In this document: positions 1-8,986 of the stretch, piece after piece
Layout: every line of letters begins with the position of its first letter
Position numbering within the stretch: position 1 is the first letter of the stretch
Source: Pedobacter sp. AJM
GTDB taxonomy: Bacteria > Bacteroidota > Bacteroidia > Sphingobacteriales > Sphingobacteriaceae
DNA: 64,000 nucleotides
Direction: 5' to 3'
Assembly (NCBI RefSeq): GCF_002197755.1
Contig: NZ_NHOT01000003.1
Coordinates: 310,001-374,000 of the forward strand
Notes under the pieces: model-generated
Told to the model about the DNA's origin: nothing
Databases searched by the model: none
The model's input: the letters and a program-made list of their open reading frames with translations, nothing else
Position numbers and translations under genes: made by a program

Positions 1-497
1 ATTATAATTTTAATAAACACCATTCTATTGCTGCTGGCTATGCTTTTTTAGGAAAATGGGAAAATGATGAATCAGCAATCAAGATACTTCATCCCGAAAA
101 CCGGATTTACCAGCAATATCTTTTTAATGCCAATACCGGACGTACAGAATGGACGCTAAGATTTAGGCTGGAACAACGTTTCATGACGCAGCAAGATCAG
201 ACAGATTTTTCACAACGGAGCCGTTTTTTTACTGCGGTGCAGGTTCCGCTTCTGGCAAATGAAGATTTCAGTAAAGGTTTTTATACAGGCTTTCAGAATG
301 AATTATTTCTGAATGTCATCAACAAGAAAAATGTAAACGGCAGCATATTTGATCAAAATCGCTCTGCTGTTTCTATGGGCTACCGGTGGAACAAAAAAAT
401 AGATATGGAATTCGGCTACCTCTTATGGGCACAAAAGGAAGAGGACAATTCTGCTAAAACCAATGTTTGGCAGTTGATGATCACCACCAGTTTCTGA
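1..497 (+). CDS. DUF2490 family protein, 3' part
   Basis: The reading frame is open from the left edge of the window (first whole codon at 3) to the TGA ending at 497, so this is the C-terminal 164 residues of a gene that starts outside. The visible part is rich in alternating aromatic and polar beta strands and carries a HPENRIYQQ segment followed by LRFRLEQRF, then a late DQNRSAVSMGYRW strand. This is the pattern of the DUF2490 outer-membrane beta-barrel-like proteins common in Bacteroidota, whose function is unknown. An internal ATG at 183 is not the start, because the family match extends upstream of it. It converges on modC with only 15 bases between the stops. Confidence 0.75.
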   Translation, partial: YNFNKHHSIAAGYAFLGKWENDESAIKILHPENRIYQQYLFNANTGRTEWTLRFRLEQRFMTQQDQTDFSQRSRFFTAVQVPLLANEDFSKGFYTGFQNELFLNVINKKNVNGSIFDQNRSAVSMGYRWNKKIDMEFGYLLWAQKEEDNSAKTNVWQLMITTSF

Positions 498-512
498 TCC
501 TTTGAGGTAAGT

Positions 513-1130
513 TTATGCTTCCATTTTAAATACTGCCGGCGATGGATCAAGTATTTCATCGTCATGTGTCACCAGCAATACCGTTGTGCCCTGAACTAAG
601 AATAAGGCCTGGAGTTTAGCGAGCAGTTTACTTTTCAGTTCCTTGTCAAGCGCTGAAAAAGATTCATCCATCATTAACAGATCAGGTTTTGTGGACAAAG
701 CTCTTAAAATGGCCAGCCTTTGCTGTTGACCACCTGATAGCTGAGCAGGCAGGTGCTGACGAAAAACTTCCATCTCACCCAACTCCAGTAACTGACCGAT
801 ATATGCCTGATCGGACGTACCATAGGCCAACTGTTTTTCAACCGTCATGTTCGGAAACAAGGCATAATCCTGAAAAACAAACCCAACATTTCTTTCCTGA
901 ATTCTTTTCGAAAACTTTCTTTCAGCATCAAACCAAAGGGTATCCTTAAATTTAATCATTCCTTTTTCAGGGGTAATTAATCCGGCAATCATCTTCAGCA
1001 AAGTTGTTTTTCCTGCACCCGATGGTCCGGTAATCTGGGTAACTTTTCCAATATCGAATTGGGCTTTCACCCTTAAATCTTCCCAGCCTTTATAGGTTTT
1101 TATACGCTTATTAATATCGACTTCTATCAT
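513..1130 (-). CDS. modC: Molybdate ABC transporter ATP-binding protein ModC (short form)
   Basis: ATPase that powers molybdate import through ModB. The 205 residues hold a complete nucleotide-binding domain: Walker A GPSGAGKTT at about 35-43, a Q-loop in FVFQDYALFP, the signature LSGGQQQR, Walker B LLMMDE and a switch histidine in VTHDD. It is shorter than the roughly 350-residue E. coli ModC because the C-terminal molybdate-binding MOP domain is missing, so this domain cannot sense molybdate through that route. Its ATG overlaps the modB stop by four bases (ATGA), implying translational coupling. Assignment as ModC rather than a generic ABC ATPase rests on the modAB neighbours. Confidence 0.88.
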   Translation of the reverse strand: MIEVDINKRIKTYKGWEDLRVKAQFDIGKVTQITGPSGAGKTTLLKMIAGLITPEKGMIKFKDTLWFDAERKFSKRIQERNVGFVFQDYALFPNMTVEKQLAYGTSDQAYIGQLLELGEMEVFRQHLPAQLSGGQQQRLAILRALSTKPDLLMMDESFSALDKELKSKLLAKLQALFLVQGTTVLLVTHDDEILDPSPAVFKMEA

Positions 1131-1798
1131 TCAAATGGATTTTTGACTGCTTTTTTATTAAAGATGAAAACAGCCAGTACGATCGCAAAAGTAATGGCAA
1201 ACAATATCAGCGCATACTGATTGGCAGCCTCATAATCCATGGTTTCCACCGCATCATAAATGGCAATGGAAGCAACTTTTGTTACACCAGGGATGTTTCC
1301 TCCAATCATCAGTACCACGCCAAACTCACCAAGTGTATGGGCAAATGTAAGTACCGCAGCCGTATAGATGGATGCCTTTATATTGGGCAGCAGTACATAA
1401 ATAAAGGTTTGCCATTTGCTTTTACCCATGGTATAAGAAGCCTGCGCCAGTGTTTCAGGTAGATGTCCGAATGCGGATTTCACCGGACTAATCATAAAGG
1501 GAAGGCTATAAATAACAGATGCAAAGACCAATCCCTGAAAAGAAAAAACCAGGTGAAGGTTTAAATGCTCATACAGCCACTTCCCAAAACCGTTATTCGG
1601 ACTAAAGGCCAGCAGCAGGTAAAAACCTAAAACAGAAGGTGGCAGTACCAGGGGCATTGTGATAAAGGCTTCCAAAATAATTTTCGCCATGGTACTCTTT
1701 CCGGAAAGCCAGTAAGCAACCGGAATTCCGATTAACAGAAGTATTGCCGTGGTAATCAAGGCAAGTTTTAAACTGAGGTAAATCGGTTCAAAATCCAT
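1127..1798 (-). CDS. modB: Molybdate ABC transporter permease ModB
   Basis: Inner-membrane permease of the molybdate transporter, 223 residues, the usual ModB length. About five hydrophobic segments are visible, starting with one near residues 8-30. The cytoplasmic EAA-type loop that docks the ATPase is present (LAQASYTMGKSKWQTFIYVLLP). The start codon directly follows the modA stop, and its stop overlaps modC, so modA-modB-modC form one tight leftward operon. Confidence 0.9.
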   Translation of the reverse strand: MDFEPIYLSLKLALITTAILLLIGIPVAYWLSGKSTMAKIILEAFITMPLVLPPSVLGFYLLLAFSPNNGFGKWLYEHLNLHLVFSFQGLVFASVIYSLPFMISPVKSAFGHLPETLAQASYTMGKSKWQTFIYVLLPNIKASIYTAAVLTFAHTLGEFGVVLMIGGNIPGVTKVASIAIYDAVETMDYEAANQYALILFAITFAIVLAVFIFNKKAVKNPFE

Positions 1799-2584
1799 TT
1801 AACTTTTTTTTACTACAGGTAAATGATAGCCACTTTTCCTGATAATTTGTTGTGCAGAAGCAGAAGAAAGATAATTAAAAAATTTTGTCGCTTCCACAAG
1901 CTTTCCTTTTTTCGCATAGGCCAGTAAAATGGCACCTTGAGAAATCGTGCGATAACTTTCAGCGTCTACCCTGGCCCATTTCAATTTTGATTGATCACTG
2001 TTTTCATATAGAAAGGATTCTGTAGTAAAACCTAATTCTACCGCTCCCGTTAGGATATAGGTATTTACTTGTGAAATACTTTCGGCATAAACCAAATTGG
2101 AGCTGATCTTGCTCTTTAATTGATAATATTCCAGTGCCTCTTCCGCAGCTTTTCCATAGGGTGCAGTTTTTGGATTGGCAATGGCAATTCGTCCGGCCTT
2201 ATGAGCAGATAGTATTTTTGGCCAGTTTTTTAAATCAAGATCGGTTTTGCCGCAAATAATCAAACTTCCTAATGAATAAATTTTTGGGGCTTGCAATCCG
2301 AATTGTTTTGCATATAATTGCTCCGGAAACGCTGTATCTGCTGAAAGAAAGATATCGTAGGGTGCGCCATTCATGATTTGGGCAGTTAATTTTCCTGATG
2401 CACCCACTATAGCCTCCGATTTTATCCCGGTTTTACGCTCAAAATCTTTTTGCAGCCTTTTAATCAGTTGCTGCGCATTTGCTGCCACCGCAATCCGCAA
2501 TACCTGTGCAGAAAGTTGTGCAGCAGCAGTTAGGCAAACCAATAGGGTTAAGATTAAAATTCTGAATGCAAAAGTCTTTTTCAT
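1799..2584 (-). CDS. modA: Molybdate-binding protein ModA
   Basis: Periplasmic substrate-binding protein of the molybdate transporter, 261 residues. It has an N-terminal signal peptide (basic MKK, hydrophobic stretch to about residue 22, ending LSAQ). Typical ModA segments follow: RIAVAANAQQL, GASGKLTAQIMNGAPYDIFLSAD and AIANPKTAPYGKAAEEAL. It is the first gene of the leftward modABC operon and diverges from the cofactor operon across a 221-base gap, so both sets of genes may share control. I see no recognisable ModE site or molybdenum cofactor riboswitch in that gap. Confidence 0.92.
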   Translation of the reverse strand: MKKTFAFRILILTLLVCLTAAAQLSAQVLRIAVAANAQQLIKRLQKDFERKTGIKSEAIVGASGKLTAQIMNGAPYDIFLSADTAFPEQLYAKQFGLQAPKIYSLGSLIICGKTDLDLKNWPKILSAHKAGRIAIANPKTAPYGKAAEEALEYYQLKSKISSNLVYAESISQVNTYILTGAVELGFTTESFLYENSDQSKLKWARVDAESYRTISQGAILLAYAKKGKLVEATKFFNYLSSASAQQIIRKSGYHLPVVKKS

Positions 2585-2805
2585 GAATCAAAATAAATGA
2601 CGCCATTTTGAGCGGCTAATTTAGCTAAATTAACAGGTAATCGGGTCAAGGGTTTTGGTGATGATTAAAAAGCAGTTGAAATATCGTCTAAAAATTAAAT
2701 TTCTTCAAAATATCAAAACATTGATGCTAAACATTGTTTTTAATTTATAGCAAATAATCCATTTCAAAATATAGTGGTTAAATTGCTTAATCTGAAAATT
2801 ACCCG

Positions 2806-3921
2806 ATGAAAGAAATCGCAGACATTATTAAAGCGCATGCTCAGGCCAGGAAAGATGGAAAAAAAACAGCGCTGGCAACAGTAGTTAAGGTAGAAGGATC
2901 ATCTTATCGCCGGCCTGGTGCCAGAATGTTGATCACGGAAGATGGCGTGTTAACCGGTGCCATTAGTGGTGGCTGCCTGGAAGGTGATGCTTTGAGAAAG
3001 GCACTCACAGCCATCCATCAGCAGGAAAATAAACTGGTTACTTACGATTCTATGGATGAAGATGATGCAAAATTCGGGGTACAGCTGGGTTGCAATGGCA
3101 TTGTCTACATCCTTTTTGAGCCTATTTTTAATAATAGACAAGCAAATCCGATCAGCATCTTAACTGAACTGGAAAGCAAACGCGAAAATGCAGCCTTGGC
3201 TGTATTATTTTCTCTTGAAGGTCAAAAACAAATTGGCACGCACTCGCTCCATACACGGCATGGTCAATTTAGGCATAATGAAAATGGTCATTTCCCTTCA
3301 CTTTCTGGTGATCTTCAACAAGTTTTGACTGAAAGAAAATCAACATTTTTAGATTATAAAGTAGATCAAGAACTAATTACTGCATTTCTGGAATTTATCA
3401 GTCCACCCATTGCGCTAATTATTGCGGGTGCAGGGAATGATGCACAACCACTCGCCAATATTGCAGATGTACTGGGCTGGAACGTCACCATTGCCGATGG
3501 ACGCCCCACCCATGCCACGAGTCAGCGCTTTCCCAAAGCCAATCAGATTTTAGTCACCAAACCTGGGCAACTTTTATCGCAGATTACGATAGACGATCAT
3601 ACCGCTTTTGTTTTAATGACCCACAATTACAATTACGACCTGGAGTTGTTACACCTCCTTCTATCAACCAATGCGCCATATATTGGTTCCTTAGGTCCTA
3701 AAAAGAAATTAGTCAGAATGCTGGATGAACTTAACCAGAATACCACTGAAAATCAATCCAGGGTTCATGGCCCGGTTGGTCTGGATATTGGTGCAGAAAC
3801 AGCTGAAGAAATTGCCATTTCGATTGTAGCTGAAATCAAGGCTGTTTTATCGGGTGCCTCGGCAGGCAGACTGAAAGAGAAAACCGCTCCTATTCACGTT
3901 TATGAAAATAAAAACAATTGA
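2806..3921 (+). CDS. XdhC/CoxI family protein
   Basis: XdhC-type chaperone, a family that binds molybdenum cofactor and prepares it (for example by sulfuration) for xanthine-dehydrogenase-type enzymes. The 371 residues show the N-terminal XdhC_CoxI domain with the conserved SGGCLEGD (about 64-71) and a C-terminal Rossmann-like domain beginning LIIAGAGNDAQPLANIADVLGW, followed by the GSLGPKKK segment. It is the first gene of the rightward cofactor operon and its stop overlaps the next ATG by one base (TGATG). No molybdenum hydroxylase lies in the window, so the client enzyme must be elsewhere. Confidence 0.85.
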   Translation: MKEIADIIKAHAQARKDGKKTALATVVKVEGSSYRRPGARMLITEDGVLTGAISGGCLEGDALRKALTAIHQQENKLVTYDSMDEDDAKFGVQLGCNGIVYILFEPIFNNRQANPISILTELESKRENAALAVLFSLEGQKQIGTHSLHTRHGQFRHNENGHFPSLSGDLQQVLTERKSTFLDYKVDQELITAFLEFISPPIALIIAGAGNDAQPLANIADVLGWNVTIADGRPTHATSQRFPKANQILVTKPGQLLSQITIDDHTAFVLMTHNYNYDLELLHLLLSTNAPYIGSLGPKKKLVRMLDELNQNTTENQSRVHGPVGLDIGAETAEEIAISIVAEIKAVLSGASAGRLKEKTAPIHVYENKNN

Positions 3922-4505
3922 TGCATACAGGTATCATGATCCTGGCAGCAGGAAATTCAAGCCGATTAGGCCGACCGAAGCAGTTATTGGTATTTAAACA
4001 AAAAACACTTATTGAACAGACTATTAATGCCGCGTTGCAAACTTCTTTTCAACCGATCATTGTAGTGCTTGGCGCTTATGCAAATGAAATTCAGGAAAAA
4101 TTATCTGCTGAAGTGAACTTTGTGATTAATGAAAACTGGTCAGCAGGGATGTCATCCAGCATTGCTGCTGGAGTAGCAGCACTCATCAAAAAATCGCCAC
4201 TGATCGAAAACATAATTATAGCCGTTTCGGATCAGGCATTTATCACAGCTGAGATTTTCAGCGCATTAAAACAGAAACAAATCAGCACAAAAAAAGGTAT
4301 CGTTGCAAGCACTTATGCCAAAACAACTGGTACACCTGTGCTGTTCAATAAACAATACTTCCCTCAGCTTTTATCCTTAACCGGAAATAATGGTGCTAAA
4401 TCAATGTTAAAATTACACGATAATGATGTAGAAACAATTGCATTTGCGATGGGTAATGTAGATATTGATACCGAAACCGATTATGATAATTTAATTAAAA
4501 AATAA
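3921..4505 (+). CDS. MocA-like nucleotidyltransferase (molybdenum cofactor cytidylyltransferase family)
   Basis: 194-residue NTP transferase of the MobA/MocA fold, which attaches CMP or GMP to molybdopterin. The signature MILAAGNSSRLGRPKQLL lies at the N-terminus, followed by NENWSAGMSSSIAAGV and a metal-binding type SDQAFI motif (the usual form is CDQPF). ATG at 3921 is preferred over an in-frame TTG three bases upstream. Pairing with the XdhC-like gene favours a cytidylyltransferase (MocA) acting for hydroxylase-type enzymes rather than a guanylyltransferase (MobA), but that is inference from context. Confidence 0.8.
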   Translation: MHTGIMILAAGNSSRLGRPKQLLVFKQKTLIEQTINAALQTSFQPIIVVLGAYANEIQEKLSAEVNFVINENWSAGMSSSIAAGVAALIKKSPLIENIIIAVSDQAFITAEIFSALKQKQISTKKGIVASTYAKTTGTPVLFNKQYFPQLLSLTGNNGAKSMLKLHDNDVETIAFAMGNVDIDTETDYDNLIKK

Positions 4506-5485
4506 TGATAGCAGATTCGTTTGGAAGAGTACATGATTACTTGCGGATATCTTTAACGGATAACTGTAACTTCCGCTGCTTTTATTGCATGCCGGAAGAA
4601 GAGTATGATTTTACACCTGCTTCCAGGTTGATGCAAACGGATGAAATTATCAGACTGGCCACCATCTTTGTTAATCAGGGCGTAAAAAAAATCAGGCTCA
4701 CCGGTGGCGAGCCATTGGTAAGAAAGGATGCTGCTGCCATTATTTCGGCATTAGGCAAACTCCCTGTTGAGCTGGTTATCACCACCAATGGAACCCGGAT
4801 TGCTGAAATGCTTCCCGTATTAAAAGAAGCCGGAATAAAAACCGTCAATATTAGCCTGGATACGCTTCAGGCAGAGAAATTTTTCATGATTACCCGCCGT
4901 GATGTTTTTCACCAGGTACGCAGCAATATTGAGTTACTTTTACAGGAAAAAATTGCCGTTAAAATTAACATGGTAGTGATGAAAGGACTCAACGATGGCG
5001 AAATTAAAGATTTTATTGCCTGGACAAAACACAATCCCATACAGATTCGGTTTATTGAATTTATGCCCTTTACTGGCAACAAATGGACCAGCAATAAAAT
5101 GTTCTCCCTTCAGGAAATTTTAACAACGGTAGAAAAAGACTTTACGGTATTACCTGTTGAAGGTGCTCCACATGATACGGCTAAACATTTTATGATTCCT
5201 GGCCATGAAGGTTCTTTCGCCATTATCAGCACCATGACGGCTCCCTTCTGCAGTACCTGCAATAGAATGCGACTAACTGCCGATGGAAAATTAAAGAATT
5301 GCTTGTTCTCTAACGGTGAAACGGATTTACTAACGGCCCTGAGAAACGATGAAGACGTGCTTCCTTTAATTATGGCCTCCATTTGGGATAAGAAGGAAGC
5401 GCTAGGTGGTCAACTCATTTCACATTTTGAATCGTTAGATGCAGAGACCATTAATAATCGAAGTATGATCACAATTGGAGGGTAA
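4505..5485 (+). CDS. moaA: GTP 3',8-cyclase MoaA
   Basis: Radical SAM enzyme that, with MoaC, converts GTP to cyclic pyranopterin monophosphate, the first step of molybdenum cofactor synthesis. The 326 residues carry the N-terminal cluster motif C21-x3-C25-x2-C28, the C-terminal cluster C249-x2-C252-x13-C266, the SAM-binding TGGEP, and the C-terminal Gly-Gly tail (ITIGG) typical of active MoaA. ATG at 4505 overlaps the preceding stop by one base (TAATG). Confidence 0.96.
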   Translation: MIADSFGRVHDYLRISLTDNCNFRCFYCMPEEEYDFTPASRLMQTDEIIRLATIFVNQGVKKIRLTGGEPLVRKDAAAIISALGKLPVELVITTNGTRIAEMLPVLKEAGIKTVNISLDTLQAEKFFMITRRDVFHQVRSNIELLLQEKIAVKINMVVMKGLNDGEIKDFIAWTKHNPIQIRFIEFMPFTGNKWTSNKMFSLQEILTTVEKDFTVLPVEGAPHDTAKHFMIPGHEGSFAIISTMTAPFCSTCNRMRLTADGKLKNCLFSNGETDLLTALRNDEDVLPLIMASIWDKKEALGGQLISHFESLDAETINNRSMITIGG

Positions 5486-5486
5486 A

Positions 5487-6674
5487 ATGATTACGGTAGA
5501 CCAGGCAAAACAAATTATTCTTGATAATATTACCATTTTAGATCCACAAGAAATCCCATTACAAGATACCCTGGGGCATATTCTAGCTGCAGATGTTTAT
5601 GCCTCGGTTGATATTCCTGCATTCAAGCAGTCATCAATGGATGGCTATGCGATAAAGTTTGATTCAGCATTAAAAACCTATACGCTAGTTGGAGAAATGG
5701 CTGCCGGAGCCACACAATCCATCATTATTACCAGTGGTGAAACCAGCCGGATTTTTACTGGCGCCCCATTACCCGAAGGTGCAGATACTGTGGTGATGCA
5801 GGAAAAAGTAAGCCGAACTGCAAAGCAGATCACTGTGGAAGATCCTAAAATGGCTAAAGGTTTAAATGTGCGGGAAAAAGGTGCTGAAATTAAAGCCGGA
5901 GCATTAGCCATGCAGATTGGAAGTTTACTCACACCTGCTGCAATAGGCTTTCTGGCCGGAATTGGCATCAGTGCGGTTGAAGTTTTTCCTATGCCAAAAG
6001 TAACCATTGTGCTTACTGGAAATGAGTTACAACAACCCGGAAAACCACTGGCATTTGGTCAGGTTTACGAATCTAATTCTTATTCCTTATCTGCAGCGTT
6101 AAAACTGGAAGGCATTCAGCGCATTGAAGTGCTTTGGGTTAATGATAACCTGGAATCACTTACAGAAACACTGCAGGTAGCACTACATCAAAGTGATGTT
6201 GTGCTTTTAACCGGAGGCGTAAGTGTTGGTGATTATGATTTTGTCATTGCTGCTGCCGAAAAATGTGGGATAACACCAAAATTCCATAAAATTAAACAGA
6301 AGCCAGGCAAACCCCTTTTTTTCGGTACGCAAAACCGTAAACTTGTTTTTGGCTTGCCCGGAAATCCATCATCTGTATTAAGTTGTTATTACAATTATGT
6401 TTTACCTGCCATTAAGACCTTATCAAATTTACCAAACAGTGTCGCTGAAGTAGAATCGGAATTGGAAACTGATTACGAAAAGCCCCCTGGTTTAACCCAT
6501 TTTTTAAAAGGAATTTATGCAAATGGTAAAGCAAAGCCGCTAAATGCACAAGAGTCATTTCGATTGAGTTCATTTGCGCATTCAAATTGCCTCATTCGTC
6601 TGAAGGAAGATCAGCAGCATTTCATGGCTGGAGAAAAAGTCACCGTACTGTTGCTACCGAATAACTCACCTTAA
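5487..6674 (+). CDS. moeA: Molybdopterin molybdenumtransferase MoeA
   Basis: Inserts molybdenum into adenylylated molybdopterin. The 395 residues show the MoeA order: QSSMDGYAI near the N-terminus, IFTGAPLPEGADTVV, TGNEL, LTGGVSVGDYDF, KPGKPL and FGLPGNPSSVLSCY, then a C-terminal beta domain. The start is placed at ATG 5487 because a clear GGAGG ribosome site lies just upstream (5477-5481) and the gene then begins one base after the moaA stop; an in-frame TTG at 5475 overlaps that ribosome site and is unlikely. Confidence 0.94.
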   Translation: MITVDQAKQIILDNITILDPQEIPLQDTLGHILAADVYASVDIPAFKQSSMDGYAIKFDSALKTYTLVGEMAAGATQSIIITSGETSRIFTGAPLPEGADTVVMQEKVSRTAKQITVEDPKMAKGLNVREKGAEIKAGALAMQIGSLLTPAAIGFLAGIGISAVEVFPMPKVTIVLTGNELQQPGKPLAFGQVYESNSYSLSAALKLEGIQRIEVLWVNDNLESLTETLQVALHQSDVVLLTGGVSVGDYDFVIAAAEKCGITPKFHKIKQKPGKPLFFGTQNRKLVFGLPGNPSSVLSCYYNYVLPAIKTLSNLPNSVAEVESELETDYEKPPGLTHFLKGIYANGKAKPLNAQESFRLSSFAHSNCLIRLKEDQQHFMAGEKVTVLLLPNNSP

Positions 6675-6692
6675 ACCAATATTTTTACAAAA

Positions 6693-7193
6693 ATGATTAA
6701 ATACTTATTTGCCATTTTTATTTTATGTGGCATGAATAGCCAGGCACAGGAAAGCAAACAATTTACAATTGAAGGCGATGTAAAGCAAAAGCTAACCATC
6801 AATCTGGCTTCACTTTCCAATTATAAAAAAGTTAGTATTGACAGCATAACTATTTTAAATCACCTCTTGCAGCGAAAAAGCAGCATTAAAAATATTAAAG
6901 GCGTACCTTTGAAAGAGATTTTAAGTCAGGTGGAGATTAATGAATCATCGCCTAAAAAATTAAGTGAGTATTACCTGGTTTGTTCTGCTACCGATAACTA
7001 TAAAGTGGTTTTTTCATGGAATGAGGTTTTCAACGCAAAATCAGAAAACAACATTTTAATTTTAACCGATTTCGTTGCTGATCCTGAAAAAGCTGAGAAA
7101 GGTAATATTGCCATGATTGCGACAACTGATGTAGCAACGGGCAGAAGGTTTGTAAAAGGCCTGAATAAAATAAGTATTCATAAAGTAAATTGA
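6693..7193 (+). CDS. Exported SUOX-like (molybdopterin-binding fold) protein in the cofactor operon
   Basis: 166-residue protein with a signal peptide (MIKYLFAIFILCGMNSQAQ). The mature part reads like the small stand-alone version of the sulfite-oxidase molybdopterin-binding fold: FTIEGDVKQKLTINLASL, then GVPLKEILSQ, a VCSATDNYKVVFSWNEVF segment and a C-terminal GRRFVKGLNKISI strand. I do not see the cysteine that ligates molybdenum in true sulfite oxidases at the expected place, so catalysis is doubtful and cofactor binding or delivery outside the cytoplasm is only a guess. It sits 18 bases after moeA and one base before moaD, clearly inside the operon. Confidence 0.6.
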   Translation: MIKYLFAIFILCGMNSQAQESKQFTIEGDVKQKLTINLASLSNYKKVSIDSITILNHLLQRKSSIKNIKGVPLKEILSQVEINESSPKKLSEYYLVCSATDNYKVVFSWNEVFNAKSENNILILTDFVADPEKAEKGNIAMIATTDVATGRRFVKGLNKISIHKVN

Positions 7194-7194
7194 T

Positions 7195-7428
7195 ATGAAA
7201 TTAGAGATCATTAGTTTTGGTAAAATTTCTGAATTTATCAGGCAACAGCAAATCGAAATTTCGGATGTTATAAACACTGATCAGCTTAAAAGCTACCTGG
7301 AAACATCATTTCCGCAGTTAGCAGGAATGAAATACAAACTGGCCATTAATCAAAATGTGATACAGTCCAATCAATCCCTTAAAAACGAAGATAAAGTGGC
7401 CATTATGCCGCCATTTTCTGGAGGTTAA
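7195..7428 (+). CDS. moaD: MoaD, small subunit of molybdopterin synthase
   Basis: 77-residue ubiquitin-like sulfur carrier ending in the required Gly-Gly (PPFSGG), which is adenylylated by MoeB and thiocarboxylated. The NEDKVAIMPPFSGG-type ending is diagnostic for MoaD, with KNEDKVAIMPP visible here. It lies directly upstream of its activating enzyme (moeB) and two genes before its partner moaE. Confidence 0.92.
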   Translation: MKLEIISFGKISEFIRQQQIEISDVINTDQLKSYLETSFPQLAGMKYKLAINQNVIQSNQSLKNEDKVAIMPPFSGG

Positions 7429-7433
7429 TAGCA

Positions 7434-8549
7434 ATGGATAATGAACGCTACAGCAGACAACTGATTTTAAAGGGCTTTGGAGTTGAAGCACAAAACAAAC
7501 TCATCAACTCGCGCATACTGGTGATTGGTGCCGGTGGCCTGGGCTGTCCAATTTTACAATACCTGGTTACAGCTGGCATCGGGACAATTGGAATAGTAGA
7601 TGATGACACCATTTCACTTTCTAACCTGCACAGGCAAATTCTTTACGCGACTAATGACATTGACCAGCCTAAAGTAAAAGTAGCGGCTAAAAGGTTGCGA
7701 CTGATGAACCCTGAAACTCACATTGTGGAACATGAACTTCGACTGGATAAAAGCAACATATTCAATACAATAGAAAGTTATGACATCATAGTGGATGGTA
7801 CAGATAATTTCGATTCGAGATACATGATTAACGATGTCTGTGCAATACTTCAAAAGCCATTAATTTTCGCAGCAGTAGCTGGCTTTGAAGGGCAGCTGGC
7901 CATTTTTAATGTGAAAAATGAACAGGGTATCGCCACCAATTATCGCGACCTCTTCCCTATTTCCCCACTGCCCGGAGAAGTTTCAAACTGTGCGGAAAAT
8001 GGCGTATTGGGTGTTTTACCCGGAATCATCGGGAGCATGGCGGCAGCGGAAACCATTAAACTGGTCACCGGAATCGGGCAGCCCCTGATCAGTAAAATGC
8101 TACATTATAATCTGCTTAACCAGGCCACTTATACCTTAAATATTTCTCCAGGCAATGACTATTTTTTACCTGAAAGTAAAGCAGATTTTCTGCTTAGTAA
8201 TGAAGAACAATTATGCCCTAAAACACCTGTTTTTGAGGAAATAGATCTTGCCACAATGCAACTTTTACAGGAAGAAGCATCTGCTTTGGTGATTGATGTG
8301 CGTGAAAAACATGAATTTCCTTTGCTGAATAAAGAAATCTTCCTTCAAGTACCCATGTCTGAATTTAACACCTTTGTGCAAAACAATATTGCCGCAGAAA
8401 GCATTGTATTGCTTTGCCAGCATGGCATCAGAAGTGTTGCTGCTGCTGAACTGCTTCAGGAAAAATATGGTCATACAAAGAAGATTTACAGCTTAAAGGG
8501 TGGCATTTCTAAATGGAGAAATCATTTTCTAACAAAACAAAATGAGTGA
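7434..8549 (+). CDS. moeB: MoeB/ThiF-type adenylyltransferase fused to a rhodanese domain
   Basis: E1-like enzyme that adenylylates the MoaD C-terminus, fused to a sulfur-carrying rhodanese domain, like eukaryotic MOCS3. Residues 1 to about 245 are ThiF-type: nucleotide-binding IGAGGLGCP (31-39), DDDTISLSNLHRQ, catalytic-region VDGTDNF with D121 and D124, and NCAENGVLGVLPGIIG. Residues about 265-371 are rhodanese, with the active-site loop CQHGIRS and Cys328 as the expected persulfide carrier. The paired CxxC zinc motifs of E. coli MoeB are not evident (YRDLFP where many have YRCLFP). Its stop overlaps the moaE start. Confidence 0.9.
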   Translation: MDNERYSRQLILKGFGVEAQNKLINSRILVIGAGGLGCPILQYLVTAGIGTIGIVDDDTISLSNLHRQILYATNDIDQPKVKVAAKRLRLMNPETHIVEHELRLDKSNIFNTIESYDIIVDGTDNFDSRYMINDVCAILQKPLIFAAVAGFEGQLAIFNVKNEQGIATNYRDLFPISPLPGEVSNCAENGVLGVLPGIIGSMAAAETIKLVTGIGQPLISKMLHYNLLNQATYTLNISPGNDYFLPESKADFLLSNEEQLCPKTPVFEEIDLATMQLLQEEASALVIDVREKHEFPLLNKEIFLQVPMSEFNTFVQNNIAAESIVLLCQHGIRSVAAAELLQEKYGHTKKIYSLKGGISKWRNHFLTKQNE

Positions 8550-8985
8550 AAAGAAACTAAAAAACATCTTTGTTAAAGGTGCAATAAGTCCGGGTTTTAT
8601 AGCCGATAGTATTGCAAAACATGCCACTAAAACAGCTATTGGCGGCCATAACATTTTTATGGGACAGGTAAGAAAGGATGAAATAAATGGCAAATTTGTA
8701 GCCGCTATTGATTACACGGCCTACGAAGAATTGGCACTTACCAAAATGGATGAGATTAGAGAAGATATTTTTGCTAAGTACCCGCTCAACTGCATGCATG
8801 TGCACCACAGTTTAGGTTCAATACAGGCAGGCGAAATCTGTTTATTTGTCTTTACCTCTTCCGCTCACCGTAAACCTGCTATGGAAGCTTGCAATGAATT
8901 GGTAGAGCGCATTAAGGCTGAACTCCCGATCTGGGGCAAAGAAATATTCGAAGACGAAACCCACCAATGGAAAGAAAACATTTAA
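8542..8985 (+). CDS. moaE: Molybdopterin synthase catalytic subunit MoaE
   Basis: Large subunit of molybdopterin synthase, which transfers sulfur from MoaD thiocarboxylate to cyclic pyranopterin monophosphate. The 147 residues contain the diagnostic HRKPAMEACNELVERIKAELPIWGKE block, including the active-site lysines, and an N-terminal GHNIFMGQVRKDE corresponding to the usual FxGxVR. It overlaps the moeB-rhodanese stop by eight bases and is followed one base later by the moaC-moaB fusion. Confidence 0.94.
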   Translation: MSEKKLKNIFVKGAISPGFIADSIAKHATKTAIGGHNIFMGQVRKDEINGKFVAAIDYTAYEELALTKMDEIREDIFAKYPLNCMHVHHSLGSIQAGEICLFVFTSSAHRKPAMEACNELVERIKAELPIWGKEIFEDETHQWKENI

Positions 8986-8986
8986 G

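Noticed and set aside
2585..2805. Molybdenum cofactor riboswitch or ModE site between modA and the cofactor operon
   Set aside because: I could not find the conserved structure or a palindromic ModE-like box; the gap is only AT-rich promoter DNA as far as I can see.
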